Assembly (NCBI RefSeq): GCF_003289945.1
Contig: NZ_QMBP01000035.1
Location: 1-32,088 of the forward strand
DNA: 32,088 nt
From: Mesorhizobium hawassense
GTDB taxonomy: Bacteria; Pseudomonadota; Alphaproteobacteria; Rhizobiales; Rhizobiaceae
Direction of reading: 5' to 3'
This document shows positions 1 to 8,085 of this stretch, in pieces (the first letter of the stretch is position 1; the number at the start of each line of letters is the position of its first letter). The notes under the pieces were generated by a model. It saw only the letters and a program-made list of their open reading frames with translations, had not been told where the DNA came from and ran no database searches. The position numbers and the translations under genes were made by a program.

Positions 1-159
<159 letters not shown>

Positions 160-163
<4 letters not shown>

Positions 164-1488
164 CTTTTGGCAATCGGCACGTAGTCGCGTTCCGTTGCGC
201 CGGTGTAGAGCTGGCGCGGACGGCCGATCTTCTGGTGCGGATCCTCGATCATTTCCTTCCACTGCGCGATCCAGCCGACGGTGCGGGCAACCGCGAACAG
301 CACGGTGAACATGGTGGTGGGGAAGCCAAGCGCCTTCAGCGTGATGCCGGAATAGAAGTCGACGTTCGGGTAGAGCTTCTTTTCGATGAAGTACTCGTCG
401 GTCAGCGCGATCTTTTCCAGCTCCATGGCGATGTCGAGCAGCGGATCGTCCTTGATGCCGAGCTCGCCCAGCACCTCATGCGCGGTCTTCTGCATGATCT
501 TGGCGCGCGGATCGTAGTTCTTGTAGACGCGGTGGCCGAAGCCCATCAGGCGGAACGGGTCGTTCTTGTCCTTGGCGCGGGCAATGAACTCAGGGATGTG
601 ATCGACATGGCCGATCTCACCCAGCATATTCAGCGCCGCTTCGTTGGCGCCGCCATGCGCCGGGCCCCACAGGCAGGCGATGCCGGCGGCGATGCAGGCG
701 AAGGGGTTGGCGCCGGAAGAGCCGGCAAGGCGAACGGTCGAGGTCGAGGCGTTCTGCTCGTGGTCGGCATGCAGGATGAAGATGCGGTCCATGGCGCGCG
801 CCAGCACCGGATTGATCTTGTACTCCTCGCACGGCACGGCAAAGCACATATGCAGGAAGTTGGCTGCGAAGCCGAGATCGTTTTTCGGGTAAATGAAGGG
901 CTGGCCGATATGGTACTTGTAGGCCATCGCCGCGATCGTCGGCATCTTGGCGATCAGGCGCATCGAGGCGACCATGCGCTGGTACGGATCCGAGATATCG
1001 GTCGAGTCGTGATAGAAGGCCGACAGCGCACCGACCACGCCGCACATGACGGCCATCGGATGCGCGTCGCGGCGGAAGCCGGTGAAGAAGCGCGACATCT
1101 GTTCATGCACCATCGTGTGGCGCGTCACGCGATAGTCGAAGTCGTCCTTCTGCGCCTTGGTCGGCAACTCGCCGTAGAGCAGGAGATAGCAGACCTCGAG
1201 GAAATCGCCGTGCTCGGCGAGCTGGTCGATCGGGAAGCCGCGATGCAGCAGGATGCCGGCATCGCCGTCGATGAAGGTGATCCCCGACTCGCAGCTTGCG
1301 GTGGAGGTGAAGCCGGGATCATAGGTGAAGGCGCCGGTCGTGCTGTAGAGCGAACCGATGTCGATGACGTCGGGCCCGACGGTGCCGCTTCGCACCTTGA
1401 ATTCATGCGTCTCGCCGGCGAGTTCGAGCCTGGCGGTCGACCCTTCCGCCTTGCTGCCGGGTTCCAGTTTCGTCGCAGCTTCGCTCAT
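160..1488 (-). CDS. gltA: Citrate synthase (type II, hexameric-type)
   Basis: Condenses acetyl-CoA with oxaloacetate to citrate, the entry step of the TCA cycle, in the cytosol. The 442-residue protein carries the catalytic triad in its usual contexts: His278 in GPAHGGANEA, His319 in GFGHRVYKN and Asp377 in YPNVDFYSG; it has the usual length for the bacterial type II enzyme. I start at the ATG at 1488 because AGGAG lies seven bases upstream; a TTG two codons earlier sits too close to that ribosome site. The gene is monocistronic in appearance: gltX upstream is 181 bases away on the same strand. Its stop codon TAG overlaps the last unit of the heptamer element downstream, so the 3' end of the message would contain that hairpin. 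Identity is very secure. Confidence 0.97.
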
Positions 1489-1613
1489 TCTCAAACTCCT
1501 TTTGTATCCTCATGCCGGCAAGGCAATTCCTGCAAACGGCACGTCGAAGTCACCGGAATGCGCGAACTCGCCACCGCATTTTAGGAGGTGCGTGCCAGAT
1601 TGGGCCAAGGCCT

Positions 1614-1642
1614 AATGTTGCACTGCGAAACGCACCTTTCAA
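1614..1642 (-). promoter_or_regulatory. Candidate gltA promoter
   Basis: On the minus strand, TTGAAA (1642-1637) and AACATT (1619-1614) are separated by 17 bases and lie about 125 bases before the gltA start. The -35 hexamer is good, the -10 weak. Spacing and position are the only support. Confidence 0.3.
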
Positions 1643-1669
1643 TGCCAATCTTCTTGGGCCAGTTCGCTC

Positions 1670-3094
1670 CTAATCGATTTGATCTCCAATCCGCGCCAGG
1701 CTCTCCTGGCGACCCAGCACGGCAAGCACGTCGAACACCCCGGGCGAGGTGCTGCGGCCGGTCAGCGCGGCCCGCAGCGGTTGGGCCACGGCGCCGAGCT
1801 TATGCCCGCCGGCCTGCGCGAACTCACGGATCGAAGCCTCCGCCGAGGCGGCGCTCCACTCGCCTTGGACAGAGGACAATGCGCCATGCGCGCCGCGCAA
1901 GATCGCGCGCGCATCCGGGTTGAGCAGGCCCGCTGCCTTCTCGTCCAGCGGCAATGGCCGCTCGGCGAACAGGAACGCAGCGCCGTCGACCAGCTCGACC
2001 AGGGTCTTTGCCCGCTCCTTGAGGCCGGGCATCACGGCGAGCAGTTGCGCCTTGCGCTTGTCATCAAGCTTTGCCGCAAGCGCGGGGCCGCCTTCGAGAT
2101 AGGGCAAGGTGGCGACGAAGATGTCGAACAGCGCCTGGTCGTCCATCTTGCGCATATGCACGCCGTTCAGCGCCTCGAGCTTGGCGAAGTCGAAGCGGGC
2201 CGCGCCCTTGTTGACGTCGCCGATGTCGAACCATGCGACCATGTCCTTGATCGACATCACCTCATCGTCGCCATGGCTCCAGCCAAGCCGCGCCAGATAG
2301 TTGAGCAGAGCCTCCGGCAGATAGCCCATGGCGCGGTAGGCCTCGACACCAAGCGCGCCGTGCCGCTTCGACAGCTTGGCGCCGTCGGCGCCGTGGATCA
2401 GCGGGATGTGCGACATCGACGGCACATCCCAACCCATGGCGTTGTAGATCACCGTCTGGCGCGCGGCATTGGTCAGGTGATCGTCGCCGCGGATGATGTG
2501 GGTGACGCCCATGTCGTGGTCGTCGACGACGACGGCATGCATATAGGTCGGGTTGCCGTCCGAGCGCAGGATGATGAAGTCGTCGAGATCCTTGTTCGGG
2601 AAACGCACCTCACCCTGCACGCGGTCCTGCACGATCGTCTCGCCCGCGGTCGGCGCTTTGATGCGGATCGCGCCCTTGACGCCTGCCGGCGCCTCGGAGG
2701 GATCGCGGTCGCGCCACTGGCCGTTGTAACGCGGCGGCAAGCCCTTGGCGCGGGCTGCCTCGCGCATCGCCTCGAGCTCGGCCGGGGTTTCGTAGCTGTA
2801 ATAGGCCTTGCCCATGCGCACGAGCTCCTCGGCCACCTCGCGATGGCGCGGCGCGCGCTCGAACTGCGATACTGCATCGCCATCCCAGGAGAGACCGAGC
2901 CAGGTCAGGCCGTCCAGAATGGCAGCCGTGGCGGCCTCGGTGGAGCGCTCGCGATCGGTGTCCTCGATGCGCAGCAGCATCGTGCCGCCGGTGTGCTTGG
3001 CATAGAGCCAATTGAACAGCGCCGTGCGCGCGCCGCCGATATGCAGGTAGCCGGTGGGCGAGGGGGCAAAACGGGTGACGACCTTGTCGGACAT
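1670..3094 (-). CDS. gltX: Glutamyl-tRNA synthetase
   Basis: Class I aminoacyl-tRNA synthetase that charges tRNA-Glu. The 474-residue protein has the class I signatures: HIGG at residues 18-21 (HIGH motif) within APSPTGYLHIGG, and KLSKR at 240-244 (KMSKS motif), plus the RIEDTDRER segment typical of GluRS. The open frame extends 22 codons upstream of the chosen ATG at 3094, but family members begin close to the MSDKVVTRFAPSPTG start, so the shorter form is preferred; its ribosome site is weak. Rhizobia generally lack GlnRS and make Gln-tRNA through GatCAB, often with two GltX paralogues, so this copy may be non-discriminating or specialised; the sequence alone does not decide. It is divergent from comEC. 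Confidence 0.95.
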   Translation of the reverse strand: MSDKVVTRFAPSPTGYLHIGGARTALFNWLYAKHTGGTMLLRIEDTDRERSTEAATAAILDGLTWLGLSWDGDAVSQFERAPRHREVAEELVRMGKAYYSYETPAELEAMREAARAKGLPPRYNGQWRDRDPSEAPAGVKGAIRIKAPTAGETIVQDRVQGEVRFPNKDLDDFIILRSDGNPTYMHAVVVDDHDMGVTHIIRGDDHLTNAARQTVIYNAMGWDVPSMSHIPLIHGADGAKLSKRHGALGVEAYRAMGYLPEALLNYLARLGWSHGDDEVMSIKDMVAWFDIGDVNKGAARFDFAKLEALNGVHMRKMDDQALFDIFVATLPYLEGGPALAAKLDDKRKAQLLAVMPGLKERAKTLVELVDGAAFLFAERPLPLDEKAAGLLNPDARAILRGAHGALSSVQGEWSAASAEASIREFAQAGGHKLGAVAQPLRAALTGRSTSPGVFDVLAVLGRQESLARIGDQID

Positions 3095-3197
3095 GGAACT
3101 CTCGAAGAAGCACTGAAAAAATGCATGTTTCGCGCGGACTTCCACGCGGTCGGCGTTCATGTAGCATAGGCGGTCTGGGGCGCAAGGGGCAGACCCG

Positions 3198-5651
3198 ATG
3201 GCTGGACGTGGCCGGGGCGCGGGAGAGGGCGAGGGAATAACAGCTGGCGTCAGCGAGCGCCTTATGTTTGCCTATGCCGAGCCTACCGAGGAAACGCCGC
3301 TTTCGCTTCCCGAGCTTCGTCCGCCAGCCGAGCTTCCGCCGCCCGGTGGCGGCGCGCCGCAGCCGGCCTCGCCAGCAGCCATCTTCGACCGGATCCGCAA
3401 ACCGCTCGGCCGCGTTTCGCTTCCTGCGCTGCGCCGAAGCGTTGCCGTCGCCGCCGCGACCGAGCTCGACCGCGGCATCGGCTTTCTCCTGGTGCCGGTC
3501 TTTCTGGCCGCCGGCGTCATCTACTACTTCTCGCTGAGCACCGAGCCCGATCTCTACAGGCCACTTGCGGCGGTGGCCCTGATAGCTGTCTGCGCGGCGG
3601 TCTCGCGTTCCTGGCAGAGAACGCACCTCGTCTTCATGGCGACGCTTTTCTGCGCGCTCGGCTTTCTTGCGGCCAAGGTCGAGACCTGGCGGATGGCGAC
3701 GCCGATGCTCGGGTCGGAAATCCAGACGCGGTTGACCGGCCGCCTCGTCACCGCCGAAGCGATGGCCAATGGCCGTGTGCGGCTGACCATCGATCTCATG
3801 TCCACGGAGCATCCGACGCTGCGCTATGCGCCGGACCGCGTCAGGGTTTCGGCGCGCAGGATCCCGCCCGGCATGACCGCCGGGTCGATGCTGACCGGCT
3901 ATGTCCAACTGCTGCCGCCGACAGGTCCGGTCCGGCCGGACAGCTACGATTTTTCCTTCGACAGCTATTTTGCCGGCATCGGCGGCAGCGGCTTTTTCCT
4001 GGGCGACCCGAAGCTGATTGCCCCGGCGGAGGCGCCAGTGGGCGCGCGCATTGCGTCGACCATAGAAAACGCGCGCGAAGGGATTGCCGACCACATCCGG
4101 ACCAGCATCGGCGGTTCCGAAGGCGAGATCGCCGCGGCGCTGATCGTCGGCGTACGCGCCGGCATTCCGGAAGAGATCAACGAGTCGATGCGGCGCACCG
4201 GCATCTATCACATCATCTCGATCTCGGGCCTGCACATGGCGCTGGTAGCCGGCACGATCATGGTCCTGCTGCGCGGCGCCTTCGCGCTGTTTCCCGATTT
4301 CTCGTCGCGCCGGCCAGTCAAGAAATACGCCGCGGCGATCGCGCTGGCCTCGATCGCCGCTTACCTGGTCATTTCCGGCATCGTGGTGGCGGCCGAGCGG
4401 AGCTTCATCATGCTTGCCGTGATGCTGGTCGCGGTGCTCTTCGACCGCGCGGCGCTGACGATGCGCAACCTGGTGATCTCGGCGATCGCCGTCATCCTTG
4501 TCTCGCCGCACGAAGTGGTCGGCCCGAGCTTTCAGATGTCGTTCGCGGCCACCGCTGCCCTGGTCGGCGCCTATGCCGGCTTTGCAGACTATCGCGCCGG
4601 CAAAGCGACCGCGCCGCCGGCAAAGCGTTCGTTCCTCGGATACCTGTCGCGAAAGCTTGCGGTCGGCGTGGGTGGCGCCGCCGTAACCTCGCTCATCGCG
4701 GGCAGCGCGACATTGTTGTTTGCGATCTGGCACTTCCAGCGCGTCTCGCCGCTCAGCCTGCTCGCCAATCTGGCGGTCATGCCGATCGTCTCGCTGATCG
4801 TCATGCCGTTTGCCGTGTTGAGCGCGCTGGCCATGCCGTTCGGCCTCGACGGTCCGTTCCTCTATGTGATGGGCAAGGGCCTGACCGCGATGATCGCAAT
4901 CTCGGCATGGATTTCCGAGCGTTCGCCCGTCGATGCCGTCGGATTGATCTCGATCCAGTCGGTGCTGTTGGCGACGATTGCGCTGGTCATCGCGACCATG
5001 GCCACTACCTGGCTCAGGCTTGCCGCCGTTCCCTTCGCGCTGGCCGCGATGCTCGCCATCCCGCATGTCCGCACGCCGGACGTGCTCATCTCCGAGGACG
5101 CGCATCTGGTGGCAATGCCGATCGGCGGCGGCGAGCTTGCCATCAACCGCGAACGCTCCAACGAGTTCACCACCGACAATTGGAAACGGGCATTGAAGGC
5201 AGAGGACATCGTGCCGCCGGAGACGTTCGCCAAGGACGCTCTGGACATCGCCGATCCCGTCGACCTGCCGCCAGGATCGCCGTTTTACTGTACCGGCGAC
5301 CTCTGCATCGGCCGGCACCCTTCCGGGGCGATCGTCGCGCTCGCCGAAAACCGCGACAGCGCCCGGCCGGCCTGCGGCTTCGCCGATCTCATCGTCATCA
5401 ACGACGCCACGGCCTACAATCCCTGCCGCGATCCGCGCGTGCTGGTGGTCACCAAGCGCCAACTGGCGCGTGACGGCAGTGCTGCCGTCTTTTTCGACAC
5501 GCAGTCGGCAACCGCGCGAGCAGTCATTCAGTATGCCGTTGAAAAGCCATACCGGCCCTGGCACGAGCAGCGCAAATACACCCGTGAGGCGAGGGGACTG
5601 CCGCCTTATGAAAAGCCTGAGAGGGCCAAGTCCTCTCAGTCGTCTCAGTAG
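3198..5651 (+). CDS. comEC: ComEC/Rec2-family inner-membrane protein
   Basis: ComEC proteins form the inner-membrane channel for single-stranded DNA uptake in natural transformation. This 817-residue protein has an N-terminal membrane region (two hydrophobic stretches near 95-160), an OB-like DUF4131 segment (about 175-270), and a multi-spanning Competence domain (about 300-620) with the hallmark SGLHM at 343-347. The last 180 residues are soluble, but I see no HxHxDH metallo-beta-lactamase motif, unlike Bacillus ComEC, so the nuclease-like domain is missing or degenerate. The ATG at 3198 has AAGGGG eight bases upstream; an in-frame ATG at 3264 is possible. It is divergent from gltX and overlaps the 3' end of lexA by seven bases, tail to tail. 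Transformation in this organism is not implied by this gene alone. Confidence 0.9.
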   Translation: MAGRGRGAGEGEGITAGVSERLMFAYAEPTEETPLSLPELRPPAELPPPGGGAPQPASPAAIFDRIRKPLGRVSLPALRRSVAVAAATELDRGIGFLLVPVFLAAGVIYYFSLSTEPDLYRPLAAVALIAVCAAVSRSWQRTHLVFMATLFCALGFLAAKVETWRMATPMLGSEIQTRLTGRLVTAEAMANGRVRLTIDLMSTEHPTLRYAPDRVRVSARRIPPGMTAGSMLTGYVQLLPPTGPVRPDSYDFSFDSYFAGIGGSGFFLGDPKLIAPAEAPVGARIASTIENAREGIADHIRTSIGGSEGEIAAALIVGVRAGIPEEINESMRRTGIYHIISISGLHMALVAGTIMVLLRGAFALFPDFSSRRPVKKYAAAIALASIAAYLVISGIVVAAERSFIMLAVMLVAVLFDRAALTMRNLVISAIAVILVSPHEVVGPSFQMSFAATAALVGAYAGFADYRAGKATAPPAKRSFLGYLSRKLAVGVGGAAVTSLIAGSATLLFAIWHFQRVSPLSLLANLAVMPIVSLIVMPFAVLSALAMPFGLDGPFLYVMGKGLTAMIAISAWISERSPVDAVGLISIQSVLLATIALVIATMATTWLRLAAVPFALAAMLAIPHVRTPDVLISEDAHLVAMPIGGGELAINRERSNEFTTDNWKRALKAEDIVPPETFAKDALDIADPVDLPPGSPFYCTGDLCIGRHPSGAIVALAENRDSARPACGFADLIVINDATAYNPCRDPRVLVVTKRQLARDGSAAVFFDTQSATARAVIQYAVEKPYRPWHEQRKYTREARGLPPYEKPERAKSSQSSQ

Positions 5652-6379
5652 CGGCGGATCAGCCCGACGAGCTTGCCCTGCACCTTGACCCGGTCGGGCC
5701 CGAAGATGCGGGTCTCGTAGGCCGGGTTGGCGGCCTCCAGCGCGATCGATGCGCCCTTGCGGCGGAAGCGCTTGAGCGTCGCCTCCTCGTCGTCGACCAG
5801 CGCCACCACGATCTCGCCCGGGCTTGCCGTGTTGGCGTTGCGGATGATGACGGTGTCGCCATCGAAGATACCGGCCTCGATCATCGAGTCGCCTTTGACC
5901 TCCAGCGCATAATGCTCGCCGCCCATGATCATATCCGGCGGCACCGAGATCGAATGCGTCTGGTGCTGGATGGCGTCGATCGGCACACCGGCGGCGATGC
6001 GGCCCATCACCGGAATGGATACGGCCGAAACGGCGTCGTCGTCATTGCTAGGCGTCGGCGTGCGCGAGGGCGTCGCCGGCTTGACCTGACGGCTGAGATT
6101 GCCCTGGCCGCCCTGGATGACGCTTGGCGAGAACTTCTTCGCGGCATTCAGGCCAGGCGCGATCGAGTCGGGCAACCGCAGGACTTCCAACGCGCGCGCC
6201 CGGTTCGGCAGCCGGCGAATGAAGCCGCGTTCTTCCAGCGCGGTGATCAGCCGATGGATACCGGACTTCGAGGCAAGGTCGAGCGCCTCCTTCATCTCGT
6301 CGAAGGATGGAGGAATCCCGCTCTCCTTCAGGCGTTCATGGATGAACATCAGGAGTTCATGTTGTTTGCGCGTCAGCAT
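5645..6379 (-). CDS. lexA: LexA SOS-response repressor
   Basis: Transcriptional repressor of DNA-damage genes that cleaves itself when RecA filaments form. The 244-residue protein has the N-terminal winged helix (residues 1-65, starting MLTRKQHELLMFI), a Pro/Ser-rich linker (about 95-118), and the C-terminal peptidase fold with the scissile Ala130-Gly131 pair (GRIAAGVP), Ser165 in GDSM and Lys203 as the catalytic dyad. The linker is longer than in E. coli LexA (202 residues), as is usual in rhizobia. The promoter upstream contains a perfect alphaproteobacterial SOS box, so the gene is expected to repress itself. It converges on comEC with a seven-base overlap. Identity is very secure. Confidence 0.97.
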   Translation of the reverse strand: MLTRKQHELLMFIHERLKESGIPPSFDEMKEALDLASKSGIHRLITALEERGFIRRLPNRARALEVLRLPDSIAPGLNAAKKFSPSVIQGGQGNLSRQVKPATPSRTPTPSNDDDAVSAVSIPVMGRIAAGVPIDAIQHQTHSISVPPDMIMGGEHYALEVKGDSMIEAGIFDGDTVIIRNANTASPGEIVVALVDDEEATLKRFRRKGASIALEAANPAYETRIFGPDRVKVQGKLVGLIRRY

Positions 6380-6432
6380 TGGCGGCCCCCACGGGTTCTG
6401 AAACCAGAATCAGAAAAACAAACCCAGAACAA

Positions 6433-6461
6433 ACACTATCTGTTCCAGTTGTGTTCCGCAA
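6433..6461 (-). promoter_or_regulatory. lexA promoter (-35 and -10)
   Basis: On the minus strand TTGCGG (6461-6456) and TAGTGT (6438-6433) are 17 bases apart, about 55 bases before the lexA start. The spacer is occupied almost exactly by the SOS box, so LexA binding would block RNA polymerase. Confidence 0.6.
6442..6456 (+). promoter_or_regulatory. LexA operator (alphaproteobacterial SOS box)
   Basis: GTTC-N7-GTTC is present as an exact direct repeat: GTTC at 6442-6445, seven bases (CAGTTGT), GTTC at 6453-6456. This is the known LexA-binding motif of alphaproteobacteria. It lies 63 bases upstream of lexA, between its predicted -35 and -10, supporting autoregulation. A further GAAC at 6427-6430 makes an imperfect inverted pair with the first half-site. 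Confidence 0.92.
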
Positions 6462-6829
6462 CCGTTTAAAGTTTAATGAATTTCTTAAGGCTGCCGAAAC
6501 AATGTTGCACCCGACGGTGCCCCAACCGGGGCCGAGCGGACGGTGTCATTGATTCCGCTCGATTCTGCAACGCTGCTTAAGCTGAAATGAGAGCCTACGC
6601 CATCGCGGCGACGTGAGGTGGGGTCACGTCGCCCGTCCGTGAACATGCTCCACCGTGAACGAAACGGACCCAAAATGCCAACATTGCGGATGATTCCGAT
6701 CCGTGGTCTTCGCCGTCTATGGACCAGCTAACACAGGACAGAAGGTTCTTGCCCTGTCGCGAATGGTGGTGAGACAACGGCCCTTGGCTGGCCGTACGTG
6801 GCACCGGGCCGAAATGGAGGCGGAGCACA
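6462..6829. other. Intergenic region between lexA and kynU
   Basis: This 368-base stretch separates the divergent lexA and kynU. I see no convincing gene; the short open frames on either strand lack ribosome sites or family signatures. It contains a perfect palindrome and a short direct repeat (listed separately) that are likely to serve kynU. Confidence 0.6.
6607..6660 (+). promoter_or_regulatory. Putative kynU operator region: palindrome plus direct repeat
   Basis: GGCGACGTGA (6607-6616) and TCACGTCGCC (6624-6633) form a perfect 10-bp inverted repeat around seven bases. Just downstream CCGTGAAC occurs twice, at 6637-6644 and 6653-6660, a 16-base period. The palindrome is not followed by a T-run, so a regulator site is more likely than a terminator. 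No regulator gene is in the window. About 170 bases separate it from the kynU start. Confidence 0.45.
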
Positions 6830-8077
6830 ATGAGGGGAATTCCCGATCTCGCTGAGGTCGAGGCGATGGACGCCGCGGATCCGCTGCGCGCGATGCGCGG
6901 TCGGTTCATCCTGCCGGAAGGCGTGATATACCTCGACGGCAATTCGCTGGGCGCCGCTTCGGTCAATGTTTTCGACGAGATCGAGGCGGCCGCGAAGCAG
7001 GAATGGGCGCAGGATCTGATCCGTGCCTGGAACACCGCGGGTTGGTTCGATATGCCTGTCAAACTGGGCGACCGCCTCGGCCGCCTGATCGGCGCCGCGC
7101 CTGGCCAGACCGTGATATGCGACACCACCTCGATCAACATCTATAAGGTCCTGCATGCGGCGCTCGCGATGCGGCCGGACCGGTCGGTGATCGTCGCCGA
7201 GGGCGACAGCTTTCCGACTGACCTCTACATGGCGGAAGGGGTGGCCTCGACCCGACCCGGCACGGTGCTACGGCTCGAAGGCGTCGATGCGCCGACCATC
7301 GAAGAGCTGATCGACGACCGTGTCGCCGTAATCCTGGTCAACCATGTCAACTACAAGTCCGGCCGGCTGCGCGACATGGCGGCCCTGACCCGCAAGGCCC
7401 ATGACGCCGGTGCGCTGATCATCTGGGATCTCTGCCACGCGGCCGGTGCCCTGGCGGTGGATATCGACGGCTCGAATGCCGATTTCGCCATCGGCTGCAC
7501 CTACAAATATCTCAATGGCGGGCCGGGCGCGCCGGCCTTCATCTATGCCGCGATCCGCCACCACGGCGACATTCGCCAGCCACTCAGCGGCTGGTGGGGC
7601 CATGCCAGGCCATTCGCGTTCGAACAGGGCTATGCCGCCGGCTCAGGGATTCGGCGCTTTCTGTGCGGAACCCAGCCGGTGCTGTCGATGCGGGCGTTGA
7701 AGGGAGCGCTTGATCTCTGGGACGAAGTCGACATGACGGCCGTGCGCGAGAAGAGCGTCGCGCTGACGGACCTGTTCATCCGGCTTGTCGAAGCCAGATG
7801 CGGCGCCTTCGGCCTTGAATTGGAAAGCCCGCGCAACGGCGCCGAGCGCGGCAGCCAGGTGTCGTTCGCCCATCCGCATGGCTATCAGGTGATGCGCGCC
7901 TTGATCGAGCGCGGCGTGATAGGCGATTTCCGCGCGCCGTCGACCGTCCGTTTCGGCTTCACGCCGCTCTATATCGGCTACCGGGATGTCTGGGACGCCG
8001 TCGAGGTGCTCGAAGACATCCTGCGCACTGGTGCCTGGCAGGATGCCCGCTATGCGGTCAAGGAGGCCGTCACCTGA
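6830..8077 (+). CDS. kynU: Kynureninase
   Basis: PLP enzyme that splits L-kynurenine into anthranilate and L-alanine (tryptophan catabolism). The 415-residue protein aligns by eye with KynU throughout: YLDGNSLG near residue 34, the PLP-contacting WDLCHAAG segment (Asp200, His203), and the Schiff-base Lys226 in CTYKYLNGGPG, all characteristic of kynureninase rather than of general class V aminotransferases. Length is usual. The ATG at 6830 has GGAGG and GGAG just upstream. The gene runs tail-to-tail into a CoA ligase eight bases away that probably acts on its product anthranilate, and a formamidase-like gene that would make its substrate lies just beyond. A tryptophan 2,3-dioxygenase, needed to start the route, is not in the window. 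Confidence 0.94.
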   Translation: MRGIPDLAEVEAMDAADPLRAMRGRFILPEGVIYLDGNSLGAASVNVFDEIEAAAKQEWAQDLIRAWNTAGWFDMPVKLGDRLGRLIGAAPGQTVICDTTSINIYKVLHAALAMRPDRSVIVAEGDSFPTDLYMAEGVASTRPGTVLRLEGVDAPTIEELIDDRVAVILVNHVNYKSGRLRDMAALTRKAHDAGALIIWDLCHAAGALAVDIDGSNADFAIGCTYKYLNGGPGAPAFIYAAIRHHGDIRQPLSGWWGHARPFAFEQGYAAGSGIRRFLCGTQPVLSMRALKGALDLWDEVDMTAVREKSVALTDLFIRLVEARCGAFGLELESPRNGAERGSQVSFAHPHGYQVMRALIERGVIGDFRAPSTVRFGFTPLYIGYRDVWDAVEVLEDILRTGAWQDARYAVKEAVT

Positions 8078-8085
8078 AGCGGGGC

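Noticed and set aside
235..1584. 449-codon plus-strand frame opposite gltA
   Set aside because: Shadow of citrate synthase, no recognisable family and no ribosome site.
1749..2102. tRNA or small RNA genes near gltX and secG
   Set aside because: No cloverleaf or CCA-adjacent pattern was found in any intergenic stretch of the window.
1679..3169. 496-codon plus-strand frame opposite gltX
   Set aside because: Exact mirror of a real gene; low-complexity Arg/Ala/His composition and no motif.
2610..5564. 984-codon minus-strand open frame antisense to gltX start and comEC
   Set aside because: It spans two well-supported genes on different strands, is Arg/Gly/Asp/His-rich with no domain, and follows from high GC at third codon positions.
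6427..6445. Second SOS box (GAAC...GTTC inverted pair)
   Set aside because: Spacing does not fit GTTC-N7-GTTC; probably shares only the first half-site by chance.
6485..6673. 62-codon minus-strand frame in the lexA-kynU gap
   Set aside because: Sequence is Ser/Arg-rich without a family and it would overlap the palindrome and probable control region.
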